A stretch of DNA of 64,000 bases, taken from positions 7,872,992-7,936,991 of the forward strand of contig JAJEKV010000058.1 in assembly GCA_021234155.1 (NCBI GenBank). Direction: 5' to 3'. Shown in pieces: positions 26,260 to 35,129 of the stretch (the first letter of the stretch is position 1; each line of letters opens with the position of its first letter). The stretch is from Isoetes taiwanensis. Its lineage: Eukaryota; Streptophyta; Lycopodiopsida; Isoetales; Isoetaceae. Under the pieces are notes generated by a model, which was not told the DNA's origin, searched no databases, and was given only the letters and a program-made list of their open reading frames with translations. Both the position numbers and the translations under genes were made by a program.

Positions 26260-29200
26260 TGAAGCTGGTCCAAAATTATCAAGGAGGAGAGAAGCAAGGA
26301 AAAAAACCAGCTCCTAGTGTATATGAAGGATATTAGGTCTCTTCTTCAGAATGATCCATCTAACTACAATCTTCATGTAGGTGAAGATATTTTAGAGAGA
26401 AGAATTAAGAATATTGAGGAGATGGAAGCTAAGGGCTCAGCTATTAGATGTAAAATTAAATATGCTAATGAGATGGACTATGGCTCCTCTAAATTCTTCT
26501 TCAGGGTTGCAAAGAGTAGGGTTCTTAGAAACTCCATTGCTGAAACTAGTGATGATCAAGGTAACAATTACAGTACTCATTCTGAAATTGCAAATTTCTT
26601 CAAGAGCAGATATATGGATATCTTTAGTGATAAGCCAATTGACCCCAACATGGCCTCAGAAGCCAAAGAGTTTAATTCCATTGTGGATTCTATTCTTCCT
26701 GCTCCTAGGGAAATCATGGATGATGCTTTCATTGCCATTCCATCTCACATTGAGATCTATGAGATTCTAAATTCCTTTAGCAAAGGCAAATCTCCTGGGC
26801 CAGATGGCCTTCCTGCTGAATTTTACATCAAGTTCTGGGATATTCTCAAAACTGATGTTATCTCCCTTGTTCATGCCTTCTGGAATGATAATCATTTGCA
26901 TCCTTCAATTTCCAGTGGCTTTATCTCTCTGATTCCTAAAGTTGATCATCCTTCCAAGTTTCAGGACTGGAGACCCATCTCCCTCACCAACACCACCTAC
27001 AAGCTCTGTGCTAAGATTATTGCTATGAGAATCAAAAGCTTCCTTCAAAGAAATATTAGCCAAAACCAATCAGCATTCCTTCCAAATAGATATATCTTGG
27101 ATAATTATGTGGCTGCTATGGAAGGTCTGCACTGGAACAGAATTTCGAACCAAAACTGTATTCTTCTCAAGCTGGATTTTAAAAGAGCTTTTGACCTTGT
27201 GAGATGGGATTTTCTGGATTTTGCCATGTCTAAATTGGGCTTCCATCCTAAACTCATGAATCTTATTCATGGTTTAAACTCTAGGTCCAATTCTGCAGTC
27301 CTCATCAATGGTGTCCCTTCTGGCTTCTTTCCTCTCTCTTGTGGAGTTAGGCAAGGATGTCCTCTAGCTCCCTATCTTTTCCTTGTGGCTGCTGAACTCT
27401 TAACTAGGGTCACTCTTCATTATCAGAATACTGCTCAGTTGAAAGGTTTAAAACTCCCAAATTCTGATGATAGTATTTCCATTCTTCAATATGCTGATGA
27501 TACCTTTTCCTTCCTTGATGCTGATCTCCAAAATATTAATCTTTTTCTTAAGATCTTAAGGCAATTCTCTGCTGCCTCTGGTATCCAATTGAATTTGTGT
27601 AAAAGTATGATCATTGGTGACCTCAATACTCCAGTTCTTGCTGGCATTAATGTCCTTCCTTCTAATCAGGCAACCAAATTACTGGGGTTGCCTATAGCTT
27701 TGAATCATAACATCAAAGGCCTCTGGGATCCTATTATTTCGAGAATCAAAAAGAAACTGAACAATTATGGGAATTATCTCTCTCTTGCAGGTAGATCTAT
27801 CATTGCAAATGCTGTTCTTGCCAGTTCTCATGTCTACTTTTCCACAGCTCTAGTAGCTCCTAAATATGTCTACTTGGAGCTTGAGAAGATAATTAGAAAT
27901 TTCATTTGGAAGGGAAGTCATCTGGTTAATTGGAATTCCATATGTAAGCCTAAAGCCTCTGGAGGTTTAGGTTGCAAGAACCTTTTTATTCAAGCTCAAT
28001 CTCTTGCGGGTAAACTCATTTGGAAAGCTATTCATGGGAATCAATCTCCTGCTTATATCTTTATCAGGTATTGGATATCTTTAAGTCACCCTTGTGGTCA
28101 TCCCTCAATACATCATCTGCTCCCTCATTCTGCTTTCAATCAACTGAAGCCAGGTTCCAACATCTCCCCTCTTATGCACAATCTCATCAAGGCCTGGAAT
28201 GCTATCTCTCCTAATTTTCATTTCATTAAAAGAGAGGAGCTTCACTCTGATGTTCCAATCTTTTGGAACCCCATCATGACTGAGCAGAACTCTCCTGTTC
28301 TTGCTATCAAGCATCCCAGAATTTATAAGAAATGGCATGAGGCTGGTTTAGTCTATATCAGAGACATGTTTGTATGTGGTAGAATCATTTCTTGGACTAG
28401 ATTGAAGGGTATTATCAGAGGCACCTCTTCTGATAAGAAAATTTATTCTTTCATCAAACCCTTCCTCTCAAATTTAGCTGTCAATTCTGGAAAAAGTGAC
28501 TGGAGGGTAAATGACAAAGGGGATTACAAAGTCAAAAATGTTTACAATGCCATGACTTCCAACAATGAGGGATGTAAAGCTATGCTGAAATGGTCCATTA
28601 CTTATGATCAGCTTAAAAGTTTATTTCATAATGTTTGGCATTCTTATTGTCCTCCTAAGGTCTCATATTTCATTTGGCTCATTGCTAATGGCAGTCTAAA
28701 CAATCTGGTCTCTATGTCCAGAAGATACCCTAATATTTCTGCTACTTGCCCTTTAGCTTGTAATAGGCCTGAGGACATGTGTCATATTTTCTTCTGTAGC
28801 ACCCTAAATGGTTTCTGGTCTTCGTTCTCTGATAAATTTATGATTGAAATCAATGAGGATTTTATGTCCCTTATGAATCAGGATAATAAATTTGATAATA
28901 CAGTTATTAATATTGCCCTTTGGAACATTTGGAAAGCAAGGAATCGGGTGTTATATGGTAAAAAAAGTGTGTCCATCTTCTGGTTAAAAATGCACTTTCA
29001 GTTTGATTTTGAGACTATTGCTACAGCACATAAAAAGAAATTTGGAGCTAATTTTGACAGGAAATGGGAAGAATATGGTTTGTATAGGGGTCACTATGAT
29101 TTGTTTGCTTCCAATCTAAATGTTGTGGACTCTAATTTATTTCTTTCTGATGATCCTAGAGTATCTTAATTTTTTACGGGGAGAAGGAAACAATATATTT

Positions 29201-30012
29201 GATACCAGCAGCTCTCCTTTCAGTCAGAGATCTCGGGATCAAGTCATGAAAAATGACATTGCCACTTCAATGGAGTCATTCCTGATGAAAAGAGGACGTA
29301 TGAGTTACAACAAGGAAAGTGAAGATATATGGGCAAGTATATTTTGCAGGGAGGTCATCCAGATCCATTTACTGTGGAAATTCCTGACAGCAAATAATCG
29401 AATTCTCACAGAAGCTCAGCTCTCAAGATATAGAACATGGTACTACAGTCATAAATTACTGGCAGATCTATATGGGTCACTGTTAATTCTTGTGGAGGAT
29501 AGGGATATGTTTCGACTCTGTTATCACAATAATTGGCCCCTTGTCCAATATCTCTTTGGCTCCACAGATGCCTTTAATGCCTACTTCAATTCTTACTTCT
29601 CATATCACTGCTGAAATCCCTGTCCATTTGACCTTTAAACCAAGAAGCATATACTGGCTTTTATTTAATTTAGTTCTGGTTTACTCTTTTGGTGGATTAC
29701 ATTTTTGGCAGGTTTATAATCTTTCGAGAAGCCTCAACAATTTGCTCGTTGGAATCGGTTCTGCTCCGGAATTGTGTCCTGCTGTTTACCTACTGCCATT
29801 TCATTCTACCAAGGGTGGTTGCTGATCGATCTTCCTCCTTAATCTGAAGACTTCATTTTACGCTCTGTTTACACTCTATTATCAATTGCTAGACTTCACT
29901 ATATTTTGATATGCTTCTCCTAAAAGCATACTTTTGCTATGTACTCTGAGATTTCATAATTAATGATAAAACCAACTCTTACTTTCAAAAAAAAATAAAA
30001 AAATAAAAAATG
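26260..30012 (+). mobile_element. Plant L1-type LINE, 5'-truncated, with poly(A) tail
   Basis: The 3' two thirds of a plant L1-clade LINE: RT and C-terminal zinc region in one open frame, then about 830 bp of 3' sequence and an A-rich tail at about 29987-30012 (AAAAAAAAATAAAAAAATAAAAAA). ORF1 and the endonuclease are absent, as is usual after incomplete reverse transcription. The trailing region contains a second open stretch (29120-29614; MKNDIATSMESFLMKRGRMS) that I do not recognise. Its poly(A) tail contrasts with the simple-repeat tails of LINE-A and LINE-B, so three LINE lineages meet in this window. Confidence 0.85.
26323..29169 (+). CDS. L1-type LINE ORF2 (RT and zf-RVT), 5' incomplete
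   Basis: About 950 residues without a stop. Blocks: SKFFFRVAKSR, KGKSPGPDGLPAEFY (~160), LIPKVDHPSKFQDWRPISL, QSAFLPNRYILDN, LKLDFKRAFDLVRWDFL (~285; catalytic Asp), GVRQGCPLAPYLF, ILQYADDT (~391; catalytic DD), LNLCKSMI, then the post-RT domain (FIWKG, KASGGLGCKNL) and a zf-RVT region (CPPKVSYFIWL, CPLACNRPEDMCHIFFC, ~778-826). The protein nicks the target and copies LINE RNA, but here the nuclease is lost. The frame also reads through upstream codons to about 26262. The long open frame suggests a fairly recent insertion. Confidence 0.88.
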   Translation: MKDIRSLLQNDPSNYNLHVGEDILERRIKNIEEMEAKGSAIRCKIKYANEMDYGSSKFFFRVAKSRVLRNSIAETSDDQGNNYSTHSEIANFFKSRYMDIFSDKPIDPNMASEAKEFNSIVDSILPAPREIMDDAFIAIPSHIEIYEILNSFSKGKSPGPDGLPAEFYIKFWDILKTDVISLVHAFWNDNHLHPSISSGFISLIPKVDHPSKFQDWRPISLTNTTYKLCAKIIAMRIKSFLQRNISQNQSAFLPNRYILDNYVAAMEGLHWNRISNQNCILLKLDFKRAFDLVRWDFLDFAMSKLGFHPKLMNLIHGLNSRSNSAVLINGVPSGFFPLSCGVRQGCPLAPYLFLVAAELLTRVTLHYQNTAQLKGLKLPNSDDSISILQYADDTFSFLDADLQNINLFLKILRQFSAASGIQLNLCKSMIIGDLNTPVLAGINVLPSNQATKLLGLPIALNHNIKGLWDPIISRIKKKLNNYGNYLSLAGRSIIANAVLASSHVYFSTALVAPKYVYLELEKIIRNFIWKGSHLVNWNSICKPKASGGLGCKNLFIQAQSLAGKLIWKAIHGNQSPAYIFIRYWISLSHPCGHPSIHHLLPHSAFNQLKPGSNISPLMHNLIKAWNAISPNFHFIKREELHSDVPIFWNPIMTEQNSPVLAIKHPRIYKKWHEAGLVYIRDMFVCGRIISWTRLKGIIRGTSSDKKIYSFIKPFLSNLAVNSGKSDWRVNDKGDYKVKNVYNAMTSNNEGCKAMLKWSITYDQLKSLFHNVWHSYCPPKVSYFIWLIANGSLNNLVSMSRRYPNISATCPLACNRPEDMCHIFFCSTLNGFWSSFSDKFMIEINEDFMSLMNQDNKFDNTVINIALWNIWKARNRVLYGKKSVSIFWLKMHFQFDFETIATAHKKKFGANFDRKWEEYGLYRGHYDLFASNLNVVDSNLFLSDDPRVS

Positions 30013-31360
30013 AAGCTTGATTATATCCCAACTAATGTGAATCGGGAATATAAAAAGGTATTGAGAACAAACCTGGAAAATGAGTAACTGTTGACCGAAA
30101 AGACCACAGGTTGCATTTTTCTCTGTTTTTCACCCTTTCTTTTTCCTGTTATTCTGCTCTAAGTCCAACATTAAAGCCCAAAACTTTTATCTATCTATAG
30201 CCAAAGAGCAACAATGAAATATAATTGTAAGGATTCATAATATAAACCAAGTAAAAGTGATGGAATATACATTTACCTGATAGAAAATAAAATCGTAGTA
30301 CTAACACTGATACTAAAAGCAGATTTTATACTCTTAATTTCCAGCCCAAAGTAAATCAATGAAGTTTTGCATTTGAATTCGTCCTCCAGTACAAAAATGC
30401 TCTGTATTCCTAGTTGCACTATATTTTTGACACTGCTACGGAGGTACTCTCAGTGCACTTTATATGTAAATAATGATTCAACTAACTGCCCACTACCACT
30501 GCATAACTGAGGATCAGACATGTACAACATGTAAATACTTACATTAGAAGTTGTTTTTGTTATCTTCATCCTCGTCCAAACATTCTCCATAATTCATAAT
30601 CAGTATTCTTTGCACCCTATTCCTGCTCCTGCCTTCATCTACTTCGATTCTAGCAAACACAGTCTATCCTCTCGGCAAGATATTTGGTGCATCTACACCT
30701 ACAGCTAAAGCATGTGATCTGTAGTAAACTAAACAATGTAAGCATGATTTGCAATTTACCATTGCATACACGATTTTAGCAAGTTTGCAATACCTTGACA
30801 TAGAAGAATCCGTTTGTTGTAACCCTGAATGCAGACTTGCAGCCAAAGTTTTGCTTTGAGGTAACATTTTTAAGCTTAAGGGCTTGTCCGTTCTTTAGCA
30901 AAACACAGAAAATACCATTTGCTCAAATCTGAAGAACAATGGGGTCTCAAATCCGTGCCCACAACACTTCTAAGCTTAAAGGCTTGTCGATGGATCCAGC
31001 AATCTTGCAATGGTCGATGGATCTTGAGACTGCCAGAAGTCATTGAAGGAGGCCGCAAAACAAAGAGGCCATGCCTTCCTCCGAAAAGTGCTTATGGCAC
31101 GTTACGGTTTTAGAAAGAAAAGAGACGAAAAAACACCCATCCAAAGTGCTTTGCCAGAATGAGGATCACAGAAGTTCAACTCAATCCATAGACTCCGATC
31201 TAGACTGTGGCAAGGCGCTTATGTTTGCAGGGCAGAAGATGGCTATGGCGGCACAAACCCGCTGAACTCGCTTAACCGTCGGTTCATTTGGTCAAAATCC
31301 AGACCGTCCAGATTAGGGCGCGATGCATAACGGACACACCATATAGCATATGATATAGGA
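30013..31360. other. Non-coding interval
   Basis: No gene recognised. AAGCTTAAGGGCTTGTC occurs at about 30871 and, as AAGCTTAAAGGCTTGTC, at about 30972, a small direct repeat; the context CGATGGATC is also repeated near 30987-31020. Confidence 0.4.
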
Positions 31361-31856
31361 TTAATGTAATTTTTTTGTTCGGGGCACCGAAGGGGCCAAA
31401 ATCTTTTTAGCCCTAACACAAACCATTGCATTACACACTTCAAAATTAAATTCCCTCTTAAACCCCCTTTGGTTTGGGTGCTTATTCATACGGGGGGTGA
31501 CGTAGAGCAGCGAGAGCCCCTAAAATTATGTTTCGCATGTACGAAATCAACACCATGTAGTATATTACCTCAAATCTTATAGTATTTTACAAATCTTGTT
31601 ATACAGTATAGCAAATGTTGTACATGGATACCCCACAAACGAGGAACTTTATGTACGGTGTAGATTAAGGAATAAATGGTGAATATGGCTATCCAACCGC
31701 TCTCGATGCCCGGAGTCACCCCCCGTGTGAATAAGCACCCAAACCAAAGGGGGTTTAAGGGGGGATTTAATTTTGAAGTGTGTAATGTAATGGTTTGTAT
31801 CAGGGCTAAAAAAAGTTTGGCCCCTTCGGGCCTCGAACAAAAAACATTACATTAAT
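31361..31856. mobile_element. MITE-like element, ~500 bp, asymmetrical long TIRs
   Basis: Left end ATTAATGTAATTTTTTTGTTCGGGGC; right end is its near inverse (CGAACAAAAAACATTACATTAAT). TIR-internal blocks GGGGCCAAA...TTTTTAGCCC, CAAACCATTGCATTACACACTTC, TTAAACCCCCTTTGGTTTGGGTGC and ACGGGGGGTGAC occur in inverse order at the right. The left arm continues for a further ~180 bp (to about 31685) that is absent on the right. The whole left arm equals 590-905 and the inverse of 8287-8625. No coding capacity. A non-autonomous DNA transposon is the simplest reading; the flanking duplication is not clear because the flanks are ATTAAT-rich. Confidence 0.8.
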
Positions 31857-31976
31857 ACTAATTAATGTTAATGGTAGTTAAAAATACTAAAGATACTATC
31901 TATCTATTAATTCAGCAGCATCCACGGTTTCATTTTTTCTATTTTCCCTTGTATTTGTGATAGGGGTGAACACAAC

Positions 31977-32868
31977 TATGTATGGCTTCTTTTTCTTAAG
32001 GTCATTTTAGATACCATAAAGACTATAGCATTCAAGAATTCGTGCATCGAGTTGTGACAAGTAACTTGAGTGTAATTGTTGATGAAGCTCGTAGATGGAC
32101 ATGTTCTAGAGGATATGTTTCTTTGTGAGGTGGACGCGGAAGATGTCGTGGATATGGAAGAAGTCTGCAAGGGAATGAAACTTGTGCTTTTGACCGATGA
32201 TGCCTGCTGCATGGATACCAATGATGCCACCCAAGAAATCGTACATGATTTAGAGGCAAGTCTTTTCAGTCTATCTCTGCTTTTATTGCTTCAAAAAAAT
32301 TTCTAATGGCATTCTCCCAGAATCGTGACCATGCCCAAAATAAGCCTATACTGACATGTTCTCGGGATAGTCTTAATTTATACTTAAAATCTTGCCACTG
32401 GTTGGAGGACTAAAATTGCTTGTCTCATGATTAGGTCGTGGAGGAAGATTTCTATCTAAGCTTCAAGTTATTGATATATATCAGAATGTACATGCTCTCT
32501 TTGGCAGAGAACAGTAAAGAATAAATATATCAAGAAGCTTGCTTGAATGTGCTGAAGTTTTAGAGGTATTCAGCTTTAACTGCATTTTCATGTAATAAAT
32601 TATTCTAGAGGGTTGCTTGAATGTGCAGACAGAGGTATTTAACTCTAAATGCATTTTTATATTATGCAAATGATGGAAGTTTTAGTCCTTAAAATAGAAG
32701 CCTCCTTTCTGAGCATTACCCCCAGCAGATCAATACTTGGTTCATCATCTCTAACTTGCTTTTCAATACGATCTTACTGGAAGGAGTTTGCGAAAGCTTT
32801 CCTTTCTTGCACAGCCGCTTGTACTTTTTTGTGGAGGAATACGTCAAAGGCAGAACGTTTATGAGCAG
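31977..32868. other. Possible upstream part of the NAT9-like locus
   Basis: An open stretch (32076-32306; LVDGHVLEDMFLCEVDAEDVVDMEE) and an imperfect direct repeat (GCTTGCTTGAATGTGC / GGTTGCTTGAATGTGC with shared AGAGGTATTxxxxTxTAAxTGCATTTT, about 32535-32670) are seen. No acetyltransferase motif is evident. Confidence 0.35.
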
Positions 32869-33078
32869 TATGTGAATCTTTACCTGAATGATTACGAGGA
32901 TGCTCATGTTGGTGAGATTGAAATCATGATTGCAGAGCCAAAAAGGTTAGCCTTAATCTTTTTGTTCCCTTTGTCATTTGTTGATATATCCACTATTTTT
33001 TACAGTCGCAGGAAAGGACTTGCCAAAGAAGCCCTGCAGTTGATGATGACTTTTGCAACAATGCATGCATCTGGGCAG
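32869..33078 (+). pseudogene. NAT9-like N-acetyltransferase, two exons (partial gene)
   Basis: Exon 32869-32945 reads YVNLYLNDYEDAHVGEIEIMIAEPK. After a 60-bp intron (GTTAGC...TACAG, 32946-33005) exon 33006-33078 reads (S)RRKGLAKEALQLMMTFATMHASG, ending at a GTGCGT donor. Joined, EPKSRRKGLAKEA matches the acetyl-CoA-binding core of eukaryotic N-acetyltransferase 9-like proteins (GDVNLxxND...AEIEIMIAEPKSRGKGLGKEA). Splice sites are canonical and the frame is intact. The N-terminal exon(s) and the C-terminal GNAT half were not found nearby, so the gene is either interrupted by long introns or is a fragment. Confidence 0.72.
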
Positions 33079-33744
33079 GTGCGTACATCAGCTTTGCCCA
33101 AAAAGCGTATTTCATTTCTGTCTGATAGATTAAATTGTTGGCAGTTGTGGACAGCAATGCAAGTATCAAGTATTTATTATGATATCTTAAATGGTTTAAA
33201 TTATGGGTTGCTAGACTTGTCCTTGCGAACTTGCTCTCGTCTAAGTTGATATGTCGGTGAGGTTTTTTGTCCATGGTCTGAGCATTTGACTTCTGAGGTT
33301 TTCTGTTCATGGTCTTCAGGCCTTGGCTGTTGGATTCACTGCTATCTGTTAGATACTCTGTGCTTTAGTACAAAAATCATTGTAAAGTGCATTCGTATAG
33401 ATAAAATGGTAAGAAGAAGTAATATAAAAATGTATATATTATAACTGCAACTGCACAAATTTGAAATGACCGTCATTGTGGATTGACCTGCAGTAGTGTT
33501 CTCCTCATGCCCTTGCTGTTATGGCATATCCTTTCTTAATTTAGAGCTGGCATCTGCCAGAAAAGGACCTATTGTCTGAAGGGCTTTGAATGTGTAAGAA
33601 ATTAGTTTATAGCGACCAATATGTAATATAGTCAAGTATCTTACCATTACAAGTGATTCTCCCACAGCTAGCAGTCAAAGCATGCACATGTCCTAATTCC
33701 TTAGGAATTTCCATTTGCATTCCAGTTTCAAAATTGATCACGGT

Positions 33745-33865
33745 GACATAGAAAGAAAGAAAGATTTATTAACGTCTACGTAAGACCCGAAGGGTCTATG
33801 AGACCATAACATGTACAGAATTCAAGACCTCAAGGAGGAAAACCGTCCTGTTATCTAAAGTATGC
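33745..33865 (-). mobile_element. Reversed LINE/SINE 3' end, (TTTC)n tail
   Basis: On - strand: TGGTCTCATAGACCCTTCGGGTCTTACGTAGACGTTAATAAATC followed by TTTC units. GACCC/GGGTC form the stem and TTCG the loop. Same arrangement as the LINE-A tails, but nothing of the coding region is present. Confidence 0.7.
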
Positions 33866-34027
33866 AAACAAAAATATTTAGTTAACAAAAACTTACAGTG
33901 AAAATCTAAGAATCTGCTCAGATAGGGTTTCATGGAGATAGCCCATTCGTTCCTGTGACTGCTGCAAAGTAATTCATAATACCCCTTCTTGGTTTGCTTT
34001 GATGCTTGATGCTTGGCCTCTTCTGGA

Positions 34028-34130
34028 AACTAGAAAGAAAGAAAAAGAAAAGAAAGAGTTATTAACGTCCACAGACGACTCATGGAGCCTATGAGACCAA
34101 GACCAAAACAAATTTTTTAGATTTGCAAGG
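34028..34130 (-). mobile_element. Second reversed LINE/SINE 3' end, (TTTC)n tail
   Basis: On - strand: TGGTCTCATAGGCTCCATGAGTCGTCTGTGGACGTTAATAACTC then TTTC-rich tail. Closely related to 33745-33865 over the last ~55 bases (TCATAG-CYC---GRGTC--NYGTRGACGTTAATAA), but the two inserts differ upstream. Confidence 0.7.
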
Positions 34131-34380
34131 GGGGCGATTGCCTCCAACTAAAACATAAATTTAAAATTTAATGAAAATTCCTAGGAAAATGATCCAATCG
34201 CCATCTTAGCTGCTTTAAGGAATGCTATGATATCAAGATTTGACCTCTTTTCCTTCCCATTATGATTCTTCTTCTGAAAAGAATTTTTGCTCTTCTTTTT
34301 TGCTGCCTGTTTTACTTTCTTATGTGAGGAAATAATGTGTTTGGGAACGAAAAATAATGGTTCTGTTTCCTGACACGCAG

Positions 34381-35115
34381 GAAGAAGCGCAAAAGGCTTT
34401 GAAAACCTTTCTAGAAAAGTTCATAGACGTGTTTCAGCATTGGGTACCAAGTGAAAGAAGCTTTGTGATTTCTGAAGTTGGGGCAGACAGGGAAGATATC
34501 AACTTGATTGGATGTTCTTTTGGGCATCCAACAAGAGTGATTGTTGGTCTTGTTAAAGGATTGAAGGATGCAATCAAGCTCTTTTCTGGTAAATACTTTC
34601 ATTTGGGCTTCATAGTCCACTGTCTCTGGTTGGTGGCTGTTTTTTTTTTTTTTTTTTCGTTTCTATAAAAGTCTTCTATCCCATCATTTGTAAGATATGC
34701 GTGATGCATTTAATGTGTTATTTCTTTAGAGAAAAAGTCAGTTGTTCTGGCAGGAAGGGTCATCACATGTTTCTTCAGTTACATTAGTCAATTTAGTTAC
34801 ATGTTTCTCTGCCAATTTAGTGAAACCAGATGCAAAAAATGAGGACACACTTCTACGCCATGGCAGTGCAATAGATGTAGGCTTGAGGCTTCTGAACGCC
34901 ATTTCTATCATTACAAGATCTTCACATAATCGATTAGTATTTAGAAACTTTGGAGGATTGCAAACTTTGACAAAAATTCTTAAAAGTGCAAATGCCAGAG
35001 CTTGGATTCAATGTTTGCATTGTTTGTGTTCATGTCTCTGATTAGCGCCTTTGTATGTATTGCAGCTACGGCTATCCACTTGAAGGCCGTTGCAAGTACT
35101 ATTTCTGTAGATAAT
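34381..35115 (+). pseudogene. BEACH-domain protein (BCHB-like) N-terminal exons
   Basis: Exon 34381-34588 (after ACACGCAG, before GTAAAT) reads EEAQKALKTFLEKFIDVFQHWVPS ... NLIGCSFGHPTRVIVGLVKGLKDAI. A second block to about 35000 reads GLRLLNAISIITRSSHNRLVFRNFGGLQTLTKILK. A third, after TATTGCAG at 35064, reads TAIHLKAVASTIS. Together they follow the N-terminal region of plant BEACH protein B (FLKQFLxVFxNWxP, VGCSxGHPAEVI, LDALxIxTRSxHNCRVFGYYGGIQKLTxLMK, AVVQLKxIAxALS), a large armadillo-WD40 scaffold of membrane traffic. The rest of this >3000-residue protein is not in the window, and the frame after the third exon meets a stop soon. Probably a fragment or decayed copy. Confidence 0.65.
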
Positions 35116-35129
35116 CATTGATACCAATC

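Noticed and set aside
29490-29825. 111-residue frame after the L1-type LINE
   Set aside because: Overlaps another open frame, has no motif, and lies in the LINE 3' UTR; left as non-coding.
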